A stretch of 16,239 nt of DNA from contig CALGTD010000031.1 in the NCBI GenBank assembly GCA_937901895.1, forward strand, positions 1 through 16,239, in the 5' to 3' direction. A program made the position numbers and the translations under genes. The notes under the pieces are model-generated. The model was not told the DNA's origin. It saw only the letters and a program-made list of their open reading frames with translations, and did no database searches. Below are positions 1 through 6,813 of the stretch, one piece after another. Source of the stretch: an uncultured Spartobacteria bacterium (GTDB taxonomy: Bacteria; Verrucomicrobiota; Verrucomicrobiia; Chthoniobacterales; JAATET01). How positions within the stretch are numbered: position 1 is the stretch's first letter; each line of letters begins with the position of its first letter.

Positions 1-863
1 CGCAGCGACTCGGACATGAGCGTGAGCTTCGACTGGTAGTTGCCGCTGACGGGGATGCACGTCGGGTGAATCTGCGTGTAGCAGGGGTTTGCGAAGAGCG
101 CGCCGCGCTTGTAGGCGCGGTAGGTTGCGGTGACGTTGCAGCCCTTCGCGTTCGTCGAGAGGTAAAAGACGTTGCCGTAACCGCCTGTGCAGAGAAGGAC
201 CGCGTCGCCGGCGTGCGTGGTGATTTCGCCGGTGATCATGTCGCGAACGACGATGCCCTTCGCGTGACCGTCGACGATCACGAGGTCGAGCATTTCCGTG
301 CGCGGGAACATTTTCACCGAGCCGCGGGCGATCTGCGCCTCGAGAGCCTGATAGGCGCCGAGAAGAAGCTGCTGCCCGGTCTGGCCGCGGGCGTAGAACG
401 TGCGGGAGACCTGCGCGCCGCCGAACGAGCGGTTGGCGAGAAGGCCGCCGTATTCACGGGCGAACGGCACGCCCTGCGCGACGCATTGATCGATGATGGC
501 GGCGCTGACCTCGGCGAGTCGGTAGACGTTTGCCTCGCGGGCGCGGAAGTCACCCCCCTTGATCGTGTCGTAGAACAGCCGGTAAACGCTGTCGCCGTCG
601 TTCTGGTAGTTCTTTGCGGCGTTGATGCCGCCCTGCGCGGCGATCGAGTGGGCGCGGCGGGGACTGTCCTGATAGCAGAAGCATTTTACGTTGAAGCCCT
701 GCTCGCCGAGTGTTGCCGCGGCGGACGCACCGGCGAGGCCGCTGCCGACGATGATGAGATCGAACTTCCGCTTGTTGTTCGGCGCGATGAGCTTCGCGGT
801 GTTCTTGAACGAGGTCCACTTCCGCTCGAGCGGGCCGGCGGGGATTTTTGATTCGAGCGTCAT
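1..863 (-). CDS. sdhA: Succinate dehydrogenase flavoprotein subunit (partial, C-terminus outside window)
   Basis: Flavoprotein of complex II, oxidising succinate to fumarate on the cytoplasmic face of the inner membrane. The first 287 residues are present; family members have about 600-650, so the C-terminal half lies beyond base 1. Visible are the FAD dinucleotide-binding GSGLAG (residues 40-45) and the flavinylation region RRAHSIAAQGGINAA, whose His72 should carry the covalent FAD. RTFYARGQTGQQLL and HPTCIPVSGNYQSKLTLMSE near the cut end are also typical. The reading frame is open with no internal stop. The start follows a clear AGGAGG (873-878 on the complement) located inside the last codons of sdhC, one base after the sdhC stop, so translational coupling is likely. 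The HPTCIPVSGNYQSKL sequence resembles the type B (Bacillus/Wolinella-like) enzymes. Fumarate reductase (FrdA) cannot be excluded from sequence alone. Confidence 0.95.
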   Translation of the reverse strand, partial: MTLESKIPAGPLERKWTSFKNTAKLIAPNNKRKFDLIIVGSGLAGASAAATLGEQGFNVKCFCYQDSPRRAHSIAAQGGINAAKNYQNDGDSVYRLFYDTIKGGDFRAREANVYRLAEVSAAIIDQCVAQGVPFAREYGGLLANRSFGGAQVSRTFYARGQTGQQLLLGAYQALEAQIARGSVKMFPRTEMLDLVIVDGHAKGIVVRDMITGEITTHAGDAVLLCTGGYGNVFYLSTNAKGCNVTATYRAYKRGALFANPCYTQIHPTCIPVSGNYQSKLTLMSESL

Positions 864-864
864 G

Positions 865-1596
865 TTAGAGAACCTCCTTGCCGTAGCCGAAGACGAGCAC
901 CGAGATCGGAATCGACGAGAAGCCGATGAACAGGCCCCATGCGATGATTTTCCCGGCGATTTCGAACACGGGACGCAGGCGCTTGTTCGTGATTCCGAGC
1001 GTCTGGAAAAGGCTGCCGATGCCGTGGCTGAGGTGGAAGGCGAGCAGCGCGAGAGAGAGGACGTAGAAGATGCTCACGATCGGATTGCTGAAGCCGGCCA
1101 CGAGCATCCGGAAGATGTTGTGAACCTCCTGACCGTGGAGGTCGTAATGATATCCGGCGTAACCCGGATCGACGAAGAGCCAGGTGAACTGCGCGAGGTG
1201 GAAGACGACGAACCCGAAGATGATGAGCCCGGTCATGCGCATCGTGCGAACGCCGATCGAGGACTGCACGCGGCTGTTGACCTGATACTTCGACGGTCGA
1301 GCGGCCTGGTTCTCCTTCCACAGAAGCATCGTGAAGAAGATGTGAAGGCCGACCGCGACCAGCAGACCGATGCGGGCAACCCAGAGGAGCGGCCCCAGCT
1401 CGCGAAGATGGACGCCGTAGGCATTGAGCCAGTCCGGCCCGAGGAAGAACGTAAGGTTCCCGCCCAGGTGCCCGATCGCGAAGAGGACCAGGATGATGCC
1501 GGTGAGAGCGACGATCGTTTTTTTACCAATCGAGGAGAAGAGCCAGGCAATAATGGGATGAGGCCCGGCGCGGCGTGAAGTGCTCGCGGAAATCAT
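865..1596 (-). CDS. sdhC: Succinate dehydrogenase cytochrome b subunit (type B, single anchor)
   Basis: Membrane anchor of complex II that passes electrons from the iron-sulfur subunit to quinone. With the ATG at 1596 it is 243 residues with about five hydrophobic helices. Four helix histidines, His43 (AIGHLGG), His85 (GLHIFF), His133 (VFHLAQF) and His188 (AFHLSHG), match the spacing expected of the two bis-histidine hemes in single-subunit diheme anchors of the Wolinella/Bacillus kind. That anchor type usually pairs with menaquinone, which is an inference here. A further in-frame extension to 1671 adds a Ser/Arg-rich stretch without membrane character and is not favoured. No good ribosome site precedes 1596. 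The stop is one base before sdhA, so the two form an operon. No sdhD-like second anchor is present on the sdhA side. Confidence 0.9.
   Translation of the reverse strand: MISASTSRRAGPHPIIAWLFSSIGKKTIVALTGIILVLFAIGHLGGNLTFFLGPDWLNAYGVHLRELGPLLWVARIGLLVAVGLHIFFTMLLWKENQAARPSKYQVNSRVQSSIGVRTMRMTGLIIFGFVVFHLAQFTWLFVDPGYAGYHYDLHGQEVHNIFRMLVAGFSNPIVSIFYVLSLALLAFHLSHGIGSLFQTLGITNKRLRPVFEIAGKIIAWGLFIGFSSIPISVLVFGYGKEVL
873..878 (-). promoter_or_regulatory. Ribosome binding site of sdhA inside the end of sdhC
   Basis: AGGAGG on the complement lies nine bases before the sdhA ATG, overlapping the Lys-Glu-Val codons that end sdhC. It fixes the sdhA start and is the strongest Shine-Dalgarno sequence I noticed in the window; most other genes lack an obvious one. 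Confidence 0.75.
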
Positions 1597-1734
1597 GAAC
1601 GTATTAGAATGGCTAATGAACCCGGCGGACGATTGCAATTCGAAACGCCCCCCGGGCCTTGACGTGTGCAAAGGTTTCGTGCGGCGCGCGGTTTCCGCTC
1701 GTCACGATTCCGCTCCGTGCTTTTTCTTCCACCG

Positions 1735-3900
1735 GTGAGTGCGCGAGGCGGCAGGCAGGATGCGATCCGGGGTCAGATCGAGCGCGTGACGTTCCACAAC
1801 GAGGAGAATGGTTTCGTCGTGCTCCGGGTCTTGGTGCGCGGGCGGCGGGAGCTGGTCACTGTGGTAGGAAACCTTGCGACGGCAAGTCCGGGGGAGTGGA
1901 TCACCGCCGAGGGGACGTGGATGCGGGATCGCGAGCACGGGATGCAGTTTCGATCGGAGCGGCTGGAGACGCAGCCGCCGGATTCCGCCGAGGGAATCGA
2001 ACGATATCTGGCCAGCGGGATGATCAAGGGGATCGGGCCGGTTTACGCGAAAAAGCTTGTCGCGAAGTTTGGCGCGAGGGTGTTCGACATCATCGAGCAT
2101 GAATCCGGCCGCCTGCAGGAGGTCGCGGGAATTGGTGCGGAGCGACGGCGGGCCATCAAGGAGGCGTGGGCCGAGCAGCGTGCCGTGCGCGACATCATGG
2201 TCTTTCTCCATGCCCACGGCGTCAGCACCAGCCGGGCGGTGCGGATTTTCAAGACCTACGGCCCGGAGGCGATCGATCGCATCCGGACCGATCCGTATTG
2301 CCTCGCGCGGGACATTCACGGAATCGGGTTTCTCTCCGCGGACCGGATTGCGGAACGGCTTGGGCTTTCCGGAGATTCCGTGCTTCGGATCCGCGCGGGC
2401 CTTTCGCACGCGCTCGATGCGGCGACCGCGGAGGGACATTGCGCCCTGCCACGGGAGACCTTGGTGGAGGCTGCGGCGAAGCTGCTCGCCGTGGACGAAC
2501 CCCGCGTGGAAGAAGTGCTCAATACCGAGATCGAGCGCGGCACGCTGGAACTCGAAACGATCGGCGGTGAGCCGCTCGTCTTCCTTCCCCATCTGCGACA
2601 GGCCGAGATCGTCATTGCCAGTCGCATTGGAAATCTCGCCCGGCGGGGTTCGGCGAACTACCCGGCAATCGAGGTGGAGAAAGCGATCGCCTGGGTGCAG
2701 GCGAAGACCGGAAAAGTCCTCGCGCCCAGCCAGGCCGCGGCATTGCGACTTGCGCTTGCGCGGAGCGTTGCGGTCATCACGGGAGGCCCGGGTGTTGGCA
2801 AGACGACGCTGCTGAACTCGGTGCTGAAAATCCTCCGCGCGAAAAATGTGCGGTGCGTGCTCTGCGCGCCGACTGGGCGTGCGGCGAAGCGGCTGGCAGA
2901 GTCGACGGGACTCGAGGCGCGCACAATTCACCGACTGCTGGAACCTTTGCCGGGTGGAGGATTCCGCCGTGACGAGGATGCCCCGCTGGAGGGGGACCTG
3001 TTCGTGATGGACGAGGTTTCGATGGTCGATGTGCCTCTGATGAGCCGGTTTTTGCGGGCATTGCCACGTGACGGCCACCTGCTTCTTGTGGGCGATCCGG
3101 ACCAGCTCCCGAGCGTCGGCCCGGGGCTCGTGTTGCGAGACCTTGTCGCCACCGCGCCGGGCGCGAAGCTCGACGTGGTTTTTCGGCAGGAGGGGGGAAG
3201 TGCGATCGTCGAGGCTGCCCACGCAATCCATTCCGGACATTTGCCCGAGCCCCGGACGGACGGGGACTTTTTCTTCATCGAGCGCGAGGATGGAATCGCG
3301 GAAACGGTGGTCGAGCTGGCGCGCAGGCGGCTTCCCGCGAAATACGGATTCGATCCGCTTGCCGACATCCAGGTGCTGGCACCCATGAATCGGGGCGCGG
3401 TTGGTGTCCGCAATCTGAATGTCCTGCTGCAGGCGGCGTTGAATCCGTCGCGGGGCGATGGAATGGAGGTCGAGCGATTCGGAGCGATGTATCGGGCTGG
3501 TGACAAGGTCATCCAGATCCGGAACAACTACGACAAGGACGTCTTCAACGGGGACATCGGCCGGATCGAGCGCGTCGATGCGGAGGAGCGCGCCGTGGTT
3601 GTGAATTTCGAGGGACGTCGCGTGGTCTACGAGTTCGGCGAGCTGGATGAATTGCAGCTCGCGTTTGCGATCTCGGTCCACAAGAGCCAGGGATCGGAAT
3701 ATCCGTGCGTGATCGTGCCGCTCGCGATGGAGCAATTCGTCCTGCTTCAGCGAAACCTGCTCTACACAGCGGTCACCCGCGGTCGCAAACTGGTCGTGCT
3801 GGTCGGGCAGAAACGCGCACTGGCGACGGCGGTCCGGAATCAGACCGTGCGTGCGAGGTGCTCGGGATTGCTCGAGCGGTTGAAGGAACAGCTCGGGTAG
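1735..3900 (+). CDS. recD2: RecD2-like 5'-3' DNA helicase (SF1B), not part of a RecBCD set
   Basis: ATP-dependent helicase for DNA repair and genome stability in the cytoplasm. From a GTG at 1735 it has 721 residues, normal for RecD2. The N-terminus (IRGQIERVTFHNEENGFVVL) fits the OB-like domain that full RecD of RecBCD lacks. A helix-hairpin-helix region follows (GMIKGIGPVYAKKLVAKFG; VAGIGAERRRAI). Helicase motifs appear in order: Walker A GGPGVGKTT with Lys356, CAPTGRAAKR, Walker B VMDEVSM with Asp426-Glu427, LVGDPDQLPSVG, VFRQ, AISVHKSQGSEYP, and YTAVTRGRK with the arginine finger Arg682. The start is uncertain: the frame is open to a GTG at 1666, with another GTG at 1717, and no site has a clear ribosome-binding sequence. 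I chose 1735 because the conserved domain begins just after it. No recB or recC is nearby. Confidence 0.92.
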   Translation: MSARGGRQDAIRGQIERVTFHNEENGFVVLRVLVRGRRELVTVVGNLATASPGEWITAEGTWMRDREHGMQFRSERLETQPPDSAEGIERYLASGMIKGIGPVYAKKLVAKFGARVFDIIEHESGRLQEVAGIGAERRRAIKEAWAEQRAVRDIMVFLHAHGVSTSRAVRIFKTYGPEAIDRIRTDPYCLARDIHGIGFLSADRIAERLGLSGDSVLRIRAGLSHALDAATAEGHCALPRETLVEAAAKLLAVDEPRVEEVLNTEIERGTLELETIGGEPLVFLPHLRQAEIVIASRIGNLARRGSANYPAIEVEKAIAWVQAKTGKVLAPSQAAALRLALARSVAVITGGPGVGKTTLLNSVLKILRAKNVRCVLCAPTGRAAKRLAESTGLEARTIHRLLEPLPGGGFRRDEDAPLEGDLFVMDEVSMVDVPLMSRFLRALPRDGHLLLVGDPDQLPSVGPGLVLRDLVATAPGAKLDVVFRQEGGSAIVEAAHAIHSGHLPEPRTDGDFFFIEREDGIAETVVELARRRLPAKYGFDPLADIQVLAPMNRGAVGVRNLNVLLQAALNPSRGDGMEVERFGAMYRAGDKVIQIRNNYDKDVFNGDIGRIERVDAEERAVVVNFEGRRVVYEFGELDELQLAFAISVHKSQGSEYPCVIVPLAMEQFVLLQRNLLYTAVTRGRKLVVLVGQKRALATAVRNQTVRARCSGLLERLKEQLG

Positions 3901-3920
3901 CGATTCCGAGCCGGACATTT

Positions 3921-3954
3921 CGCCGCACGTCTGGCGCCAATGCTATTTGCGGCG
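3921..3954. terminator. Possible bidirectional hairpin between recD2 and the Fur-family gene
   Basis: CGCCGCA (3921-3927) and TGCGGCG (3948-3954) are a perfect 7-bp inverted repeat with a 20-base loop, located where two genes converge. The right arm lies inside the last codons of the Fur-family gene. No T-run follows on either strand, so an intrinsic terminator is only a possibility. Confidence 0.25.
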
Positions 3955-4317
3955 GACGCAGGGGGCGCAGATGCCATGAAGGGTGATCTCGTGCGCTTCA
4001 ACACGGAAACCTCGTGGAGCGAGCTTGTTCACCTCCGAGGTGCATCGCGTGATTTCGAAAGCCTCTCCGCACACACGGCAAAGGAAATGGTGATGATGCT
4101 CCTCTCGCGCGAGCTCGTAGCGGCGATCGCCGGACAGATCGACGAGCGTCACCCGGCCCGCCTCGATCAGCGCTTTCAGGACGCGGTAGACCGTCGCGAT
4201 GCCGATGCCCGGGCATGCGTTCCGCGCCCGTTCGAGGATCGCTGGGGGGGACATCGGACCTGTCGCCGATTCCAGCACCGCGAGGACGGCGGCTTTCTGA
4301 CGCGTATTTCTCTCCAT
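3943..4317 (-). CDS. Fur/Zur-family metal-responsive transcriptional repressor
   Basis: DNA-binding metalloregulator of the Fur superfamily, 124 residues, somewhat short but complete. The N-terminal winged helix contains the recognition region GIGIATVYRVLKALIEAGRV (38-57), typical of the family. A histidine cluster HHHHF (His74-77) follows at the metal-binding hinge. Two CxxC pairs, Cys80/Cys83 and Cys117/Cys120, should hold the structural zinc, and His109 and His114 are further candidate ligands. The sequence does not decide between Fur, Zur and PerR. The divergent neighbour encodes a histidine-rich secreted protein, which makes zinc sensing (Zur) my preferred inference. The ATG at 4317 is the only good start. 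The gene is probably autoregulated, since the dyad at 4334-4387 lies just upstream. Confidence 0.92.
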   Translation of the reverse strand: MERNTRQKAAVLAVLESATGPMSPPAILERARNACPGIGIATVYRVLKALIEAGRVTLVDLSGDRRYELAREEHHHHFLCRVCGEAFEITRCTSEVNKLAPRGFRVEAHEITLHGICAPCVRRK

Positions 4318-4333
4318 GAAAAAGGTTGCTTGT

Positions 4334-4387
4334 TATTGAGAATGATTTATCGATATCGATTAAATTTCCGATAACTCGTTCTCAATA
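4334..4387. promoter_or_regulatory. Two-arm dyad operator between the Fur-family gene and the His-rich protein gene
   Basis: Arms 4334-4352 (TATTGAGAATGATTTATCG) and 4369-4387 (its near reverse complement) match at 17 of 19 positions, with a 16-bp AT-rich spacer and about 35 bp between arm centres. The outer nine bases are perfect. Within each arm a weaker palindrome of the form GAGAAY..RTTATC resembles half of the classical Fur box GATAATGATAATCATTATC. The right arm ends on the A of the ATG at 4387. Placement between a Fur-family gene and a likely target suggests two repressor dimers controlling both directions. The dyad is seen directly; the binding protein is inferred. Confidence 0.65.
4336..4365 (+). 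promoter_or_regulatory. Candidate promoter of the His-rich protein gene
   Basis: TTGAGA (4336-4341) as a -35 and TTAAAT (4360-4365) as a -10, separated by 18 bp, would start transcription about 15 bases before the ATG at 4387. The -35 lies inside the left operator arm, which would allow simple repression. The mirror-image TTGAGA of the right arm (4380-4385 complement) could serve the divergent regulator gene, though its -10 is poorer. The match is only fair. Confidence 0.35.
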
Positions 4388-5283
4388 TGAATTCGAAATC
4401 CCTTGTTGTCACCTTTCTCAACGCGATCCTTATTGGCTCGGCAGTGGCTCACGGCCCGGACGGAAGACATTCCGGCCCGGTTGTGGAGGAGGATGTGGTG
4501 GGCGGCGGTCAGCCCGCGGCGGCGGACGGTTCCGAAATGTCGTTCCGGACGCCCGTGGATGTGTCGCGGAGGAACTGGGGAGCGAGTCTTGAGACGGGAT
4601 GGGAAAGCCGGCATGTGCACTATGGAGTGGACGAGACGGGAAACTTCGGGGCTTACACCACCGAGTTGTCAGTGTGGGTGGGCGATCTCGCGCTGGGGGC
4701 GTGGTCGGGCTTCGGCACCGGCAACGGATATCAGGAATGGGACTTCACGGTGTCCTACAACCTCGAAGCGGGTCCGGTGTTTCTGCTTCCGGGTTACAAT
4801 TTTCGCTACAATCCCGGCGCCGACGATGAACACGCTCACGCCGGAGAGTCGGGCGATCACGACGGGGAGGAGGTGCATGACCACGAGCACGACGCGCATC
4901 GGCATCGCGTTTACAACAACGAGTTCTTTCTCGTGCTCGGCACGACGGCGATTCCCTATGTGACGCCGAGCACGGTTTTTCTTTGGAATCTCAATGAATC
5001 TCCGGGCGGGCTGCTGGAGTTTCGACTCGATGGAGAGATTCCGATTCACCGCGACATCGTGACGCTGCAGCCGTATGCGCTGCTGGCCCTGAACTTCGGT
5101 TACAACACCCCCGACTCGATAGGGTGGAACAACTTCCAGTTTGGCGTCGAGGCAACCTGGCGGGTGAACCGGGTGGTGTCCCTCTTTGCGGGCGTCAACT
5201 ACAGCATCGCCATGACGGCGCTCCGTTCGATCGGACAGGACAATGTCGTCTGGGCGAACACCGGAGTCGCCTTTTCGTTCTGA
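4387..5283 (+). CDS. Secreted, probably outer-membrane beta-barrel protein with a histidine-rich loop
   Basis: I do not recognise a named family. The protein has 298 residues. A signal peptide is clear: Lys4, a hydrophobic stretch (6-18) and AVA at 19-21, giving a mature chain that begins HGPDG. The rest has alternating short strands rich in Tyr, Trp, Phe and Gly and ends in GVAFSF. A C-terminal aromatic residue is the usual signal for insertion into the outer membrane. Between strands, residues 147-175 carry eight histidines amid Asp and Glu (EEVHDHEHDAHRHR), likely a surface or periplasmic metal-binding loop. It is transcribed away from the Fur-family gene and its start codon overlaps the operator arm, so it is probably repressed when metal is plentiful. 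Size suggests a small barrel, not a TonB-dependent receptor; no TonB box or plug was seen. A role in zinc capture is inferred, by analogy to His-rich loops in metal-uptake receptors. Confidence 0.8.
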   Translation: MNSKSLVVTFLNAILIGSAVAHGPDGRHSGPVVEEDVVGGGQPAAADGSEMSFRTPVDVSRRNWGASLETGWESRHVHYGVDETGNFGAYTTELSVWVGDLALGAWSGFGTGNGYQEWDFTVSYNLEAGPVFLLPGYNFRYNPGADDEHAHAGESGDHDGEEVHDHEHDAHRHRVYNNEFFLVLGTTAIPYVTPSTVFLWNLNESPGGLLEFRLDGEIPIHRDIVTLQPYALLALNFGYNTPDSIGWNNFQFGVEATWRVNRVVSLFAGVNYSIAMTALRSIGQDNVVWANTGVAFSF

Positions 5284-5298
5284 TCCTCGCGCTTCGGC

Positions 5299-6699
5299 TC
5301 ACACCATGCGCGATGCGCGGTCGAGATTCGGAACATCGCCCTTGTATCCGTGAATGCCGCCGCGAGGAACGGTGGCGAGTTCCTCGAGCAGTGCCTGGTT
5401 GAGGGCAATGCCGGTCTCGAAGTTGCGGACGGGGAAGTTTTCGTTCGGCGAGTGCGCGGCGCAATCCGGCGAGCCAAGCGCGGGCAGCAGCGAATCGACG
5501 CCGAGAATTTCCTTGAAGGTCGTGAGAATCGGAATGCTGCCGCCTTCGCGGTGAAGGACGGGCTTGCGACCGAACACGCGCTCCAGCGCGCGTTGCACGG
5601 CGAGGCCGTCGGGGCTTTGTGGATTGCTGTAATAGGGCGCTCCGCTGTGGCCGCATTCGATTTCCAGGGTGACTCCCGGCGGGCAATGACGGCGCAGGTG
5701 AGTTTCTGCGAGCTGGAGGATTTTTTCCGGCGTCTGGTTGGGGACGAGCCGGAACGTCAGCTTGAAGAACGCGCTGGCGGGAAGGACGGTCTTCGTGCCT
5801 TCGCCCTGATAACCGCCGCCGATTCCGTTGACTTCGGCGGTCGGGCGCGATCCGACGCGTTCGAGCGCGCTGTAGCCCGCCTCGCCAAAAAGAGCCGGCG
5901 CGCCGGTCTGCGCGAGGAGGTCGGCATCGGTGATTGGATTTTCCGCCGCGGCGGTGCGTTCCCAGTCAGCCGGATCGGTGACGTCGTCGTAGAAGCCTTC
6001 GATTGCGACGCGGCCATCCGCGTCGTGCAGAGTGGCGATCAACCGCGCTACGGCCGTCGCGGGATTCATGACCGCGCCGCCATAGATGCCGGAGTGAAGG
6101 TCCACGACAGGTCCCTTCACACGCACCTCCATCGCGGCGATGCCGCGCATCGCGTAGGAAAGGGTGGGATGGAAATCGGCGGCCATGCCGTTGTCCGAGA
6201 TGCAGATCACGTCGCAGGCAAGATCGGCGGCATGTTCCCGCAGGAAGGCCTCGAGGCTGGGGCTGCCGATTTCCTCTTCGCCCTCGATGAGGAAGATCAC
6301 GTTCACCGGCGTGGTGCCGGTGCGGGCAACCGCCTCACGGACCCCGAGAATGTGGGCGAGGATCTGCCCTTTGTTGTCTGTCGAGCCGCGGGCGTAGATG
6401 CGGCCGTTGCGAATCACCGGCTCGAAGGGCGGCGTCGTCCACAACGCGAGCGGGTCGGGCGGCTGGACATCGTAGTGGCCGTAAATCAGGACGGTGCGCT
6501 TCGCGGGATCATGTGGTGTGCGGCCGAGCACCACGGGGTGGCCGGCGGTTGGCAAAACGTCGGCGGTCAGGCCGCTGGAACGCAGGAGATTTGCCAGCCA
6601 ATCTGCGCAGGCGGCCAGATCCGGAGCATGTTCCGTCTGGGTGGAAACGGTCGGAAAACGGAGAAAATCGAAGAGAAGGTCGAGATTTGGGGTGCTCAT
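5299..6699 (-). CDS. M20-family metallopeptidase (dipeptidase-like)
   Basis: Di-zinc hydrolase of the M20/M25/M40 (ArgE/DapE/carnosinase-like) group, 466 residues, with no signal peptide, so cytoplasmic. Expected ligands are visible: His75 and the Asp77 after it (YGHYDVQPP), bridging Asp108 (RGSTDNKGQ), catalytic and metal glutamates in EGEEEIGSP (139-147), Asp169 (ISDNG), and His416 (DCAAHSPNENF). The lid domain lies between, with the conserved VVDLHSGIYGG. This pattern is closest to dipeptidases acting on broad peptides; the substrate cannot be told from sequence. A tail of about 22 residues after the last helix (ending NLDRASRMV) looks longer than needed. It converges on the His-rich protein gene with only 15 bases between the stops and no evident terminator, and is divergent from smc. 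Confidence 0.92.
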   Translation of the reverse strand: MSTPNLDLLFDFLRFPTVSTQTEHAPDLAACADWLANLLRSSGLTADVLPTAGHPVVLGRTPHDPAKRTVLIYGHYDVQPPDPLALWTTPPFEPVIRNGRIYARGSTDNKGQILAHILGVREAVARTGTTPVNVIFLIEGEEEIGSPSLEAFLREHAADLACDVICISDNGMAADFHPTLSYAMRGIAAMEVRVKGPVVDLHSGIYGGAVMNPATAVARLIATLHDADGRVAIEGFYDDVTDPADWERTAAAENPITDADLLAQTGAPALFGEAGYSALERVGSRPTAEVNGIGGGYQGEGTKTVLPASAFFKLTFRLVPNQTPEKILQLAETHLRRHCPPGVTLEIECGHSGAPYYSNPQSPDGLAVQRALERVFGRKPVLHREGGSIPILTTFKEILGVDSLLPALGSPDCAAHSPNENFPVRNFETGIALNQALLEELATVPRGGIHGYKGDVPNLDRASRMV

Positions 6700-6706
6700 G
6701 GGATAT

Positions 6707-6718
6707 ACAATATATTGT
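6707..6718. repeat. 12-bp perfect palindrome upstream of the M20 peptidase gene
   Basis: ACAATATATTGT is its own reverse complement and lies 7-19 bases upstream of the peptidase ATG (6699), in the 114-bp gap before smc. It could be an operator or simply AT-rich promoter sequence; TATATT-like -10 elements occur inside it. Confidence 0.4.
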
Positions 6719-6813
6719 GGTCTCTCTGTAAAATTCCTACCGCAGGTTGTGTTTGTGGTTGATCTCGGTCAAGGCACACCCCTACGCTGCCCGCCGAATC
6801 TAAAGGTCCACCC

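Noticed and set aside
1702..3918. A 738-residue open frame on the minus strand opposite recD2
   Set aside because: recD2 shows all helicase motifs in order on the plus strand. The antisense product is Arg/His/Asp-rich with no motif.
4822..4908. The His-rich segment as a cytoplasmic metallochaperone like the His-rich ends of CobW or UreE proteins
   Set aside because: The protein has a clear signal peptide, no GTPase motif, and a C-terminus typical of outer-membrane barrels.
5350..6762. A 470-residue open frame on the plus strand opposite the M20 peptidase
   Set aside because: The minus strand carries the complete metal-ligand set of an M20 enzyme; the plus-strand product has no recognisable features.
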